From positions 4,774,001 to 4,838,000 of the forward strand of contig NZ_CP036287.1 of NCBI RefSeq assembly GCF_007748095.1: a stretch of 64,000 nucleotides of DNA, in the 5' to 3' direction. Source of the stretch: Engelhardtia mirabilis (lineage in GTDB: Bacteria; Planctomycetota; UBA1135; GCA-002686595). Below the pieces are notes generated by a model. That model was not told the DNA's origin and did not search any database. It was given only the letters and a program-made list of their open reading frames with translations. Shown here in pieces: positions 19,401-25,336 of the stretch. The position numbers were made by a program, and so were the translations under genes. How positions within the stretch are numbered: position 1 is the stretch's first letter; every line of letters begins with the position of its first letter.

Positions 19401-21459
19401 CCACGTCGGCGATGCGCCCGCCGAAGAAGTCCTGCAGGCTGTTGGCCACGCCATCGCCCGAGACCCGTTGGCTGGCGCCGATGGTGATCGGCTCCGTGTT
19501 GCCCGATCCGCCCGAGGTGCTGCCGAGTCCCCCGGTGTAGGCATCCGTGTCTTGCAACACTCCATCGACGAAGAGCTCCATCCCGCCGGCGCCGAAGGTG
19601 AAGGCCATGTCATGCCACTCGCCGGCGGTGATCCCCTCCGCGTAGACGTAATGGTTGGCAGTATCGCTCTGCAACCTGACGGTAAGGGTCGAGCCATCGA
19701 GCCAGGCCGTCAGATGGCCGCCGTTGTCGTAGCCGCTCGAGTCCTTGGAGAAGAGCGTCTGCGCGCCCGTCGTGTCGTCAGCGTTGAAGCTGATCTGCAG
19801 CGTTCCCGAGTCGAGCTCGAAGGCGCTGTCGTGGGGAATCTCGACGTAGTCGTCGCTGCCGTCGAAGCCGGCCGCGGTCTGCCCGGGCTCGGGGCCACTC
19901 TCACCGAGGGTCACGCCACCCGTGTACGTGCCCGCGGCGATGCCCATCTCGTCGACCGCGGCGGCGTCGGTGGAATCGCCCAGGCTCCAATGCCCGACGC
20001 GGGTGAAGTCCTCGAGCTCTGTCGGCGCCTCGACCTCGCCGGCGGCCAAGAGGGTGTCGTCCCCATCGCCGCCGTCGAGCACGTCGTTACCGCTGCCACC
20101 CTCGAGGACGTTATCGCCCGCGTCGCCGACCAGGGAATCGTCGTGGGCGGTTCCGACGACGTTCTCGATGTCGATCAGGGTGTCCATGCCCGCGCCGGAG
20201 GCGGTTCCGGCGGCCAGGTCCACGTCCACGGCCCCGTCCACCGCCGAGTAGTCGACCGTGTCGACGCCTGCGCCGCCGTCGATGGTGTCGTTGTCCGACT
20301 CGTCGGCGCGCGTGGCCGCGTGGAGGTTGGTGACGGTGTCCGCGTCCACCTGGCCAGCGGTGATCGCGACGTCGGCAATCTTGCCCGAGAAGAAGTGTTG
20401 CAGGTTGTCGGCCGCGCCGTCGCTGGAGCTCCATTGGTTGGCGCCGATGACGACAGGCTCGGTGTTCCCCGTGCCCCCGGAGTTCGAGCCCAGACCGCCC
20501 GTGTAGGCGTCCGAGTCCCGCAGGACCCCGTCGACGAAGAGCTGCATGCCCTCGGAGCCGAAGCTGAACGACACGTCGTGCCATTCTCCGGCGGTGATTC
20601 CGGTGGCCTCGACGAAGTAGGAGTCGCTGGCACTCTGCAGACGAACCTTGAGGGTCGAGCCCTCCAGGTACATGGTCAGGTGACCGCCGTTGTCGAAGTC
20701 CGTGGAGTCCTTCGAGAGCAGCCCCTGGGTGCCCGAGGTGTCGTCGGCGTTGAAGGTCAGGTGCACCGCACCGTCATCGAGTTCGAGACCGGCGTCGTGC
20801 GGGATCTCGACGTAGTCGTCCGTGCCGTCGAAGTCCGCGGCGGTGGTTCCGGGCTCCGGGCCCTCGACGCCGACGACCGGGCCATGGTAGGTGCCCGCGG
20901 GGCCGCCCGCGTCGTCTACGACGGCGCTGTCATCGGCGTCGCCCAGGGACCAGTGCGAGACCCGCGTCAGGTCCTCGAGGTCGATCGGACCCGCGCCCTC
21001 CTGGGCCACGGTCTCGACGAAAGTGTCGTCGCCCTCGCCGCCCTCGAGCAGGTCGTCGCCCGAGCCGCCGCTGAGGACGTCGCCCCCATGGCCGCCGACT
21101 AGTTGGTCGTCACCGGCGCCGCCCAGGAGCGTGTCGTCGCCCTCGTCGCCGTCGAGCAGGTCCGCGCCGCCGCCGCCGTCCAGCAGATCGTCGCCGTGGT
21201 CGCCGAACAGCGAGTCGTCGCCGTCCAGGGCGTAGGCGATGTCATCCGCCTCGGTGCCGGTGTAGATGTCGTCGCCGTCGGTCGCTCCCCCGAGGGGATC
21301 GGCGGAGTCGGCATCGACCCAGGTGGCCGACAGGAGGATGCGCGGTTCGAGGCCCTCGGCGAACAGTGCAGGCCGATTCGGCCGCAGGGCCTTGGGCTGC
21401 TCCTCTTCCTCGGCCTCGGTCTGCGGCAGCTCGTTCTCTTCCAGGTTGTCGTCGGTCAT
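10450..21459 (-). CDS. giant LEPR-box RTX/LamG/PKD-like surface protein
   Basis: A 3669-residue acidic protein, probably a secreted adhesin or cell-surface fibre. Order of parts: acidic N-terminus with the planctomycete LEPR box (LEPRILLSA, residues 37-45); RTX-type calcium repeats (GGxGxDxLx, 61-148); a LamG/concanavalin-like domain (~165-385, FDGTDDYVEIPHDAGLEL); RTX block 2; second LamG (~480-705); RTX block 3 (to ~935); PKD/REJ-like repeats with a third LamG domain among them; a domain with FDEAREYESFQELHSDF; a VCBS/cadherin-like unit (VLANDIDPEGSAL, TFTYTPDVDYGG); then about 16 nearly identical 93-residue PKD-like repeats. The end is a Pro/Glu/Asp-rich tail finishing RGLLGLWAMMRGLAG. There is no ordinary signal peptide and no C-terminal RTX secretion signal. 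It lies 53 nt after a periplasmic adaptor gene and upstream of PilZ and export genes. Confidence 0.9.
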   Translation of the reverse strand: MTDDNLEENELPQTEAEEEEQPKALRPNRPALFAEGLEPRILLSATWVDADSADPLGGATDGDDIYTGTEADDIAYALDGDDSLFGDHGDDLLDGGGGADLLDGDEGDDTLLGGAGDDQLVGGHGGDVLSGGSGDDLLEGGEGDDTFVETVAQEGAGPIDLEDLTRVSHWSLGDADDSAVVDDAGGPAGTYHGPVVGVEGPEPGTTAADFDGTDDYVEIPHDAGLELDDGAVHLTFNADDTSGTQGLLSKDSTDFDNGGHLTMYLEGSTLKVRLQSASDSYFVEATGITAGEWHDVSFSFGSEGMQLFVDGVLRDSDAYTGGLGSNSGGTGNTEPVVIGANQWSSSDGAADNLQHFFSGKIADVAITAGQVDADTVTNLHAATRADESDNDTIDGGAGVDTVDYSAVDGAVDVDLAAGTASGAGMDTLIDIENVVGTAHDDSLVGDAGDNVLEGGSGNDVLDGGDGDDTLLAAGEVEAPTELEDFTRVGHWSLGDSTDAAAVDEMGIAAGTYTGGVTLGESGPEPGQTAAGFDGSDDYVEIPHDSAFELDSGTLQISFNADDTTGAQTLFSKDSSGYDNGGHLTAWLDGSTLTVRLQSDTANHYVYAEGITAGEWHDMAFTFGAGGMELFVDGVLQDTDAYTGGLGSTSGGSGNTEPITIGASQRVSGDGVANSLQDFFGGRIADVALIDGQLDDGQVEALHGQRASSDDDTISGGAGVDTVDYSAAAGGVVVDLVAGTATGAGNDMLSGIENVTGSSFDDTLSGDSGANVLTGGAGDDVLDGGAGDDLLQGGAGADTLTGGAGTDTVSYVDASSGVTVDLTIETAQDTGGGGIDTLSGIEGFVGGRYDDTIALTSPTDGATYTIDGGGGSNTIDLSGVSLSDVEFSEGQLQITTDGVSYTVVYSNVAVVELADMAVALDGTAPTVEAGADQSVDEGDLVTLGGIGVDPQGDALTYEWVQVSGPSVVLTGADGASPSFTAPNGLTNTDLVFELRVSDGETTSVDTVTVHVAADDDAPSANAGADQFVDENDTVTLTGSGVDPEGQGLTYEWVQTGGPSVTLTGANATRPTFAAPEGLEDSELTFELRVSDGVSTSVDTVTVHVAADDDGPIALGGDVGESFAWSFDGVDGAAGTDAVVAESATFVGGVSTVDVPEGLPFDAAIALDGVDDYVDLGPDVGEVLGGTATLTTWIRTSDSAATGNVWGWPSIVGSEDSGAVDDMRWGSIDANGFLHVSTGNSSGVASNVAINDGEWHHVALSRDAATGEIEIFIDGVLVGQGTGATGEFAIPEAHLGQTNDYNGTDHVHLEAEFADVRVFSRVLSVDEVTQTMQGPQTDAGTVVEEGGEYTLETTKTWTDPEGGELTYEWVQVSGPAVQLDDAASQTPTFTAPEGLANTEVGFELRVSDGVNTSTESVTITIEADDDAPSADAGVDLAVDEGDAVTLTGTGIDPEGQGLTYEWVQTGGPTVALTGADGASPNFEAPEGLANTDLTFELRVSDGVNTSIDSVTVHVAADDDAPSANAGADQFVDEGTSVTLDGSGIDPEAQDLTYTWVQTSGTPVELSDANAARPTFEAPNLVAGEVLTFELTVSDGVNETTDTVSIDLSADNDGPLVGDDSIWFDEAREYESFQELHSDFADFLGNQESTISFTGLSEGTIAGEQWSADGVHFENAVGDKYAAYSGVRPEGGNIVEHLTGYDGSIRPHGDSAYVKFANDDPASPFTITFDEPVASIGAIVGMGVQGTDHTLTITLFDADGNQIGQRTLDTELWESSSSTQNYESAFAVQLDEAIIARVEILNSSNVEFANALVIDEIAYSHTPIVSADFVTLEDVPLTTPNVLANDIDPEGSALSVGSFTQPEHGSVVYNGDGTFTYTPDVDYGGPDSFTYEAVDADGGVTTGTVEVFVRSANDAAAVDAGVDQAVSEGDIVTLSGSGSDVDGDALTYEWVQTGGPTVTLTGGDGANPTFEAPEGLSNTDLTFELRVSDGQVTSVDTVTVHVAADDDAPSASAGADQFVDENTPVTLTGSGVDPEGQGLTYEWVQTGGPTVALTGADGATPTFDAPEGLANTDLTFELRVSDGVNTSVDTVTVHVAADDDAPTASAGADQFVDENATVTLTGSGVDPEGQGLTYEWVQTGGPTVALAGADGASPTFDAPEGLANTDLTFELRVSDGVNTSVDTVIVHVAADDDAPSAIAGADQFVDENALVTLTGSGVDPEGQGLTYEWVQTGGPTVALTGADGASPTFDAPEGLANTDLTFELRVSDGVNLSVDTVTIHVAADDDAPSASAGSDQFVDENAAVTLTGSGVDPEGQGLTYEWVQTGGPTVALTGADGATPTFDAPEGLANTDLTFELRVSDGVNTSVDTVTVHVAADDDAPTASAGADQFVDENATVTLTGSGVDPEGQGLTYEWVQTGGPTVALAGADGASPTFDAPEGLANTDLTFELRVSDGVNTSVDTVIVHVAADDDAPSAIAGADQFVDENALVTLTGSGVDPEGQGLTYEWVQTGGPTVALTGADGASPTFDAPEGLANTDLTFELRVSDGVNLSVDTVTIHVAADDDAPSASAGSDQFVDENAAVTLTGSGVDPEGQGLTYDWVQTGGPTVALTGADGASPTFDAPEGLANTDLTFELRVSDGVNLSVDTVTIHVAADDDAPSASAGSDQFVDENAAVTLTGSGVDPEGQGLTYEWVQTGGPTVALTGADGASPTFDAPEGLANTDLTFELRVSDGVNLSVDTVTIHVAADDDAPSASAGSDQFVDENAAVTLTGSGVDPEGQGLTYEWVQTGGPTVALAGADGASPTFDAPEGLANTDLTFELRVSDGVNTSVDTVTVHVAADDDAPSADAGSDQFVDENDAVTLSGSGVDPEGQGLTYQWVQTGGPTVALTGADGASPTFDAPEGLVNTDLTFELRVSDGVNLSVDTVTIHVAADDDAPTASAGSDQFVDETSPVTLTGSGVDPEGQGLTYEWVQTGGPTVALTGADGASPTFDAPEGLVNTDLTFELRVSDDVNLSVDTVTIHVAADDDAPSASAGSDQFVDENAPVTLTGSGVDPEGQGLTYEWVQTGGPTVALTGADGASPTFDAPEGLANTDLTFELRVSDGVNLSVDTVTIHVAADDDAPSASAGSDQFVDENSPVTLTGSGVDPEGQGLTYEWVQTGGPTVALTGADGASPTFDAPEGLANTDLTFELRVSDGVNTSVDTLTIHVAADDDAPTAGAGVDQWVDEHDRVQLSGFGVDPEGQGLTYEWVQTGGPAVGLVGADGPEPSFDAPEGLVNTDLTFELRVSDGANTSVDTVTIHVAADDDAPSADAGADLVVGENEPVVLSGSGVDPEGQGLSYRWVQVSGPEVELDDADSADLRFDAPELAGDSDLVFQLAVSDGTNTSIDTVTVHVQAEDDVPVIRIDEGDLYVKAGDSIQFETGAFDLEGQELTYTWRQVEGPPVSLIHGDTPQPVVGVPADFGNVTLRFELEVSDGTNVVTQMVELHVQDDVLGSSGLEDGGGADVGGPEAAGPEPESDEAPQASGTGLAAGAGASLEEVAHSPTGVGAPMELPSLEVEPDLPMERHDVTELGASDEDLDDTAPALAAEALAAGFESLFEPVDDRGEVGAESVRLTPVALPDGGSDAGGDGGAEPEVEGPRGLLGLWAMMRGLAGVRDDREGEEGRSGR
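11270..15720 (-). repeat. tandem 279-bp (93-aa) repeats, about 16 copies
   Basis: Each unit codes for a PKD/REJ-like beta-sandwich with the pattern SAGSDQFVDEN..VTLTGSG, then DPEGQGLTYEWVQTGGP, then PEGLANTDLTFELRVSDGVN and SVDTVTIHVAADDDAP. Differences between copies fall mainly in two or three positions after VDEN and in the last strand. Even synonymous sites are nearly identical between units, which points to recent homogenisation by recombination. The unit nearest the C-terminus (low coordinates) and the first units are the most diverged. Confidence 0.9.
13709..15369 (-). repeat. perfect ~824-bp direct duplication inside the repeat array
   Basis: Bases 13709-14532 and 14546-15369 are identical by eye at an offset of 837 bp, which is exactly three 279-bp units. 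The match is bounded by single mismatches at 13708/14545 and 14533/15370. The three-unit block carries the rare variants SAIAGADQFVDENALV and ASAGADQFVDENATV twice. It is best explained by a very recent unequal exchange. Short-read assembly could also miscount such units. Confidence 0.85.
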
Positions 21460-21512
21460 GGCGGGGCTCGTTGATCGTGGCGGCGGACTGCGAAGAGGCG
21501 GTCGGAGACGTC

Positions 21513-22349
21513 TCAGTCCAGACTGCTGAAGAGCACTCGCGCGGGAGCACCAGCGGGCAAGGCGTCGTCGGCGTTGGGCAACTCGATTCGCACTCGGATC
21601 GTCCCGCTGGCGGCGTCGGCCACGCGGTCGACCGCGGTGACCCGCGCCTCGACCTCGAGCCCGCCATCCAGGTCGACGCGGGCGGTGACCACGTCCCCCA
21701 CGCGCACGTCGTCGAACAGCGTCAGCGGCACGCGCACGTCCGCGATCAGCGGGTCGATCGCCGCGAGCTCGACCAAGGCGACCTCGCCGGAGCGGGACGA
21801 GAACTCGCCCACCTCGAGGTGCAGCTCGGTCACGATCCCGTCGACCGGGGAGCGCAGCTCGCGCTGGGCCAGGCGGGCCTGGGCGCGCTGGGCCTCGAGG
21901 CCGGCGATGTCGGCCTCGACGGCGGCCTGTTCGAGTTGAAGGCGGGCGGTGGCGAGCTCGACCTGGGCCCCGTCGAAGACCTCGGCGCTCGCGATGCGCT
22001 GCTCGGCCAGGGGTGCGAGGCGAGCCACCTTGCGCTCGAGCTCGTCGACGCGGACGCGGGCCAGCTCTACCCCGCGGTCCTGGTCGGCGCGCGTCCTGGC
22101 GAGGGCCAGCTCGGCGGCCTCGACGCCGCTCTCGAGCCTGGCCACCAGGTCACCGGCGCGGACGCTGTCGCCCCGCTCTACCAGGATCTCGGCCAGGACC
22201 CCGTCCGCGGCCGGCGACAGGCGCACCTGGGCCGAAGGCAGCAGGACGCAGGGATAGCCGGGGTCCTCGATTCGGGAGGCGGTGGTCGGGAACGACGCGA
22301 GCGCCGCTACTCCGGCCACCAACAGGGCGGGGAGAAGTCGATTGGCCAT
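21513..22349 (-). CDS. HlyD/RND-type periplasmic adaptor protein
   Basis: A 278-residue periplasmic membrane-fusion protein. The ATG at 22349 gives a signal/anchor (MANRLLPALLVAGVAALASFPTTA); the longer frame above has no such feature. It contains a first lipoyl half (SPAADGVLAEILVERGDSVRAGDLVARLES), a long coiled-coil hairpin (LALARTRADQDRG ... ARLAQRELR), a second lipoyl half (SPVDGIVTELHLEVGEF) and a beta-barrel with DPLIADVRVPLTLFDDVRVGD. It is compact and lacks the membrane-proximal domain of full RND adaptors. It lies 53 nt upstream of the giant LEPR protein gene and is therefore probably part of the export system. No inner-membrane pump or outer-membrane channel gene is next to it. Confidence 0.82.
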   Translation of the reverse strand: MANRLLPALLVAGVAALASFPTTASRIEDPGYPCVLLPSAQVRLSPAADGVLAEILVERGDSVRAGDLVARLESGVEAAELALARTRADQDRGVELARVRVDELERKVARLAPLAEQRIASAEVFDGAQVELATARLQLEQAAVEADIAGLEAQRAQARLAQRELRSPVDGIVTELHLEVGEFSSRSGEVALVELAAIDPLIADVRVPLTLFDDVRVGDVVTARVDLDGGLEVEARVTAVDRVADAASGTIRVRIELPNADDALPAGAPARVLFSSLD

Positions 22350-22476
22350 GGGGAGAGACGAGGCGCGGCCACCAGGGAGTTGGCTTACCGCAGCCCGACG
22401 GCCGGATCGGCGGCGGCGCGCGAGCACCTTGAGGCGATCGATCGAATCGGGAGCACCCCGCGGGGGCCCTGGGGCC

Positions 22477-22779
22477 CTACCAGCCCCGCGGGTCGGCGCC
22501 CATGGAGAGGGCGGCGATGCCGTACAGGGCACCCAGCCAGATCACCGTCGCCAGGGCCAAGCGCCACTGGAAGCTGCGCTTGACGGTCTTGTGCCGGAAG
22601 GTCCGCATTCCCAGGAGCAGGCCGGGGAGGGCTCCGAGGTAGACCAGGCCGATCAAGCGCGCCTCGGGGATTCGCCGCCCGCCGCGGATCGCCCGTCGCT
22701 TGTCCCAACCCAGGAGCGCAAAGGCGAAGAGGTTCGTCGCGAGCAGGATCACGGCCAGGGAGAGCCAGGGCTGGGGCAT
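22477..22779 (-). CDS. DUF1294 family small membrane protein
   Basis: A 100-residue integral membrane protein. The family hallmark is visible: an N-terminal helix (LAVILLATNLFAFALLGWDKRRA), then RRIPEARLIGLVYLGALPGLLLGMRTFRHKTVKRSFQ in parts, with the conserved WDK, R-IPE and HKT-K--F motifs, and a final helix (LALATVIWLGALYGIAAL). Members are often fused to cold-shock domains but occur alone as here. The function is unknown. The ATG has no Shine-Dalgarno sequence; a TAGGAT hexamer lies 6 nt before it, so a leaderless transcript is likely. Confidence 0.8.
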   Translation of the reverse strand: MPQPWLSLAVILLATNLFAFALLGWDKRRAIRGGRRIPEARLIGLVYLGALPGLLLGMRTFRHKTVKRSFQWRLALATVIWLGALYGIAALSMGADPRGW

Positions 22780-22791
22780 GGCGGGATCCTA
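22780..22791 (-). promoter_or_regulatory. -10-like element for a leaderless DUF1294 transcript
   Basis: On the coding strand, TAGGAT (22791-22786) is followed by CCCGCC and then the ATG. This spacing would put the first transcribed base at the start codon. No strong -35 is visible. Confidence 0.45.
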
Positions 22792-23310
22792 GCCGGCTTC
22801 GGAGATCAGGATCCGTGGGCGGTGCGCGCAACTCGTTCGGAGGCGGGGCCTCGGGGCCCAATCATCCCGGGCGGGGCTCCGCGACGGGCTGGGAACGATT
22901 GGGTTCGGGAGATGCGGTCAGCGAGCAGGAGGCTGCCGCAGGGGCGCCCGCGGGGCGTCCTGGGCGTGGATGCGATCGACCGATGGGAGTTGGCCGCTCC
23001 CGCGACATTTTGCGGGCGAAGTTGGCAACGCATCTGGCCCCATTGCCGTTCCTACCCCACGGGGCCTGGAATCTCTCCGCTCACTGGTCGTACCAAGCCC
23101 CGTACAACCAGTCCGCGGGCAGCAACCCTTGCGTAACACGACGGTTCAGGGTCGCTAGCACTCCTCTCATCCGCTATCACGCCGTAGCCCGCCCGCGCCC
23201 CGCCCACTCATGGCGGAGCAGAACACCGCTCAGCTGACATGCAACCCAGCCGATCGATCTCCGCCCGGCTCGCCGATTCGCCGTCTGCCGTTCCGACTAC
23301 CACAGCCCTG

Positions 23311-23338
23311 TTGAACGTGCTTGATTCCCCGATAGTGT
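23311..23338 (+). promoter_or_regulatory. sigma-70-like promoter for the secreted protein at 23371
   Basis: TTGAAC (23311-23316), a 16-bp spacer and TAGTGT (23333-23338) lie about 32 bp before the ATG. The same TTGAAC -35 is found before the glutamine amidotransferase gene at 43557. Confidence 0.4.
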
Positions 23339-23370
23339 CCGGTTCCACGGGTTCGCCCGCATCGTCGCCC

Positions 23371-24561
23371 ATGTTGTTGAATCTTGGCCGGATCTTGTCA
23401 GTCGGGCTCCTGATCGGGAGTTTCGCCGGTTTGTCGAACCCGGCCGCAGCGGCTGCGCTGCAGGCTTCCCACGCGAAGCCGGTTCCCGTCGAGTGGGAGG
23501 GCAAGAAGTACGCGGTCGACGAGCTGCCCGAGGCGCTCTCGGATGCTTCGATCAAGGCCATCCTCGGCTGGGCCCAATGGGCGGGCGACAACGACTATCG
23601 GATGTCGTTGACCGACGACCAGCGCGTCCTGGTCGTCCAGCACGAGCGGCGCAAGCCGAAGGACTCGTTCAAGCTGATCGAGGAGACCGCCGCCATCGTC
23701 GACGCGCTGCTGCCGGCCCCTGCGCGCGAAGAGGAAGACTCGCAGACGACGAAGCGCGGCGAGACGCCGGTTCCGATCTACGACGAGGACGGCACTTGGA
23801 CCTGGAAGTGGGAGGACGACGGCGGGCCGCTCGAGACGGACACCGCGGTCATCCTGCAGCTTCGCAGCGAGCCGGCGCAGGTCGCCGCCGTCGAGAAGTT
23901 GACCCGCGACTTCGACTACCTCGCGGAGTGGGGTGCCTCCGCGGCGGCACGGGCGGGTTTCTCGCTCGAACGTCCCCTCTGCTCCGCCTGGCTCGAATCC
24001 GCCAACGGTCAGGAGGAGTGGGACCCCGACCACGAGTTGATCAACCGCGTGGCGAACATGCTCGTGCTCCGGCGGTTCGGGCAGTTGCCCTTCTGGCTGC
24101 AACAGGGCATCGCCTGGCACGTGGAGTGGGAGTCGAAGGAGACGCTCTACTGCTATCCCTATCGGGCGGAGTTCGTCTACGAGTCCGAGCACAGCACCTG
24201 GCCGACGCTGCTCAAGCAGGAGTTCAAGGAGCGCAAGGACGACCCCATGGCCCTGGCCGAGGTCGCCGAGTGGCACCGCGGCACCTTCGACCGCGAGCGC
24301 GCACGCAAGGCCTTCGGCTTCGCGCGCTTCGTGGCCGAGCACCACGCCGACAAGTTCTCGGCGATCCTCGAGGACCTGCGCCTGAACCGCGACGCCAACG
24401 GCCGCTTCTTCAAGGAGGACGGCAGCTGGACCCGGATCCCCGGCTGGGAGGTCCCGATCAAGGACCAGGACGCGATCTTCGCCAAGCACCTGGGGGACGA
24501 TTACCTGAGCGAGGCCTCCGAATACTTCGCCAAAGGAAAGTCGTACCGCCCGCCGAGCTAG
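23371..24561 (+). CDS. secreted protein, degenerate peptidase-MA/gluzincin-like
   Basis: A 396-residue exported protein. The ATG at 23371 is chosen because it begins a signal peptide (MLLNLGRILSVGLLIGSFAG, cleavage near PAAAAA). The C-terminal half has the pattern of gluzincin 'peptidase MA-like' proteins: a helix with HELIN, then LPFWLQQGIAWHVEWE, in the place where active enzymes have HExxH and PxWLxEGLAxYxE. Here the second zinc histidine is replaced by Asn (HELIN), so the protein is probably not an active metalloprotease or uses another metal geometry. The first half is charged, with no known domain (VEWEGKKYAVDELPEAL). It stands alone, with molybdenum-hydroxylase genes 133 bp downstream. 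Function unknown. Confidence 0.65.
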   Translation: MLLNLGRILSVGLLIGSFAGLSNPAAAAALQASHAKPVPVEWEGKKYAVDELPEALSDASIKAILGWAQWAGDNDYRMSLTDDQRVLVVQHERRKPKDSFKLIEETAAIVDALLPAPAREEEDSQTTKRGETPVPIYDEDGTWTWKWEDDGGPLETDTAVILQLRSEPAQVAAVEKLTRDFDYLAEWGASAAARAGFSLERPLCSAWLESANGQEEWDPDHELINRVANMLVLRRFGQLPFWLQQGIAWHVEWESKETLYCYPYRAEFVYESEHSTWPTLLKQEFKERKDDPMALAEVAEWHRGTFDRERARKAFGFARFVAEHHADKFSAILEDLRLNRDANGRFFKEDGSWTRIPGWEVPIKDQDAIFAKHLGDDYLSEASEYFAKGKSYRPPS

Positions 24562-24694
24562 AACTGACGCCCCTGGGGTCTCCCACGCGCCCAAGGAGGC
24601 ACTCCCCCTCGGGGGCACTCTAGACGGGGACGCCCCGGTTCAGGATCATGGTCGGCCTCCGACGGCCGGCCAGGACGTCGGGAACCGATCCCCC

Positions 24695-25336
24695 ATGCGC
24701 GTCCTCAACCTGACCGTCAATGGCGACGCGACCGAGGTCGCCGCCCCCGCCCACTGGACCCTGCTCGAGGTCCTGCGCTATCGAATGGGCCTCACGGGCT
24801 CCAAGCAGGGCTGCGACAAGGGCGACTGCGGCGCCTGCACCGTCCTGATCGACGGCGAACCCCAACTCTCGTGCCTGACCGTGGCCGCACTGGCCGAGGG
24901 CCACGAGATCACGACCATCGAAGGCTTGCTGCCGGCCCACCTGAGGGCGGGCGGCGAAGGTCCCGATCCGGTCCAGGAGGCCTTCGATCGCTGTGGGGCG
25001 CTCCAGTGCGGATTCTGCCAGCCGGGGATGATCCTCTCGGCCCGCGCCCTCTTGAGTGAGAACCCCGCCCCCACCCGGGACGAGATCAAGGCCGCCCTGT
25101 CCGGAAATCTCTGTCGCTGTACCGGCTACACCCAGATCTACCAAGCGGTCGAGCTGGCCCTGGCCGAGGCCACCGGGGCGGAGCCAGCCAGCCCCTCCTG
25201 GGCGCCGGGAGAGAATCCTTGGGCCAAGACGCCCGAGGGCAACGCGCGCCCGGCGGTCGGCGCCGCGGGTCTGACCGAGGGCACAGGCGTCGCGCCCTCC
25301 GGCGGCGACTCACGAACCAACGGGAAGGCGCACTGA
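24695..25336 (+). CDS. hcrC: [2Fe-2S] subunit of a xanthine-dehydrogenase-family hydroxylase (4-hydroxybenzoyl-CoA reductase gamma type)
   Basis: A 213-residue iron-sulfur subunit that passes electrons between molybdenum site and FAD. Both cluster-binding sets are complete: plant-ferredoxin type C40, C45, C48, C60 (GCDKGDCGACTV) and the distal set C105, C108, C140, C142 (QCGFCQPGM and NLCRCTGY). The protein is about 50 residues longer than usual, with a Pro/Gly/Ala tail after residue 160. The stop overlaps the start of the next gene by one base (TGATG). Gene order gamma-alpha-beta equals hcrCAB of Thauera aromatica. The assignment to 4-hydroxybenzoyl-CoA reductase rests mainly on the third subunit; another aromatic or heterocyclic substrate is possible. 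Confidence 0.85.
   Translation: MRVLNLTVNGDATEVAAPAHWTLLEVLRYRMGLTGSKQGCDKGDCGACTVLIDGEPQLSCLTVAALAEGHEITTIEGLLPAHLRAGGEGPDPVQEAFDRCGALQCGFCQPGMILSARALLSENPAPTRDEIKAALSGNLCRCTGYTQIYQAVELALAEATGAEPASPSWAPGENPWAKTPEGNARPAVGAAGLTEGTGVAPSGGDSRTNGKAH

Larger units (their letters stand above)
22780..23370. other. 591-bp intergenic region between divergent genes
   Basis: Apart from the two promoter-like signals at its ends, I see no gene, RNA structure or repeat here. Short open frames on both strands lack start signals and conserved features. Confidence 0.5.

Noticed and set aside
5701..22349. Classical type I secretion system
   Set aside because: No ABC ATPase-permease or TolC-like gene is present, and the giant protein lacks a C-terminal RTX signal.
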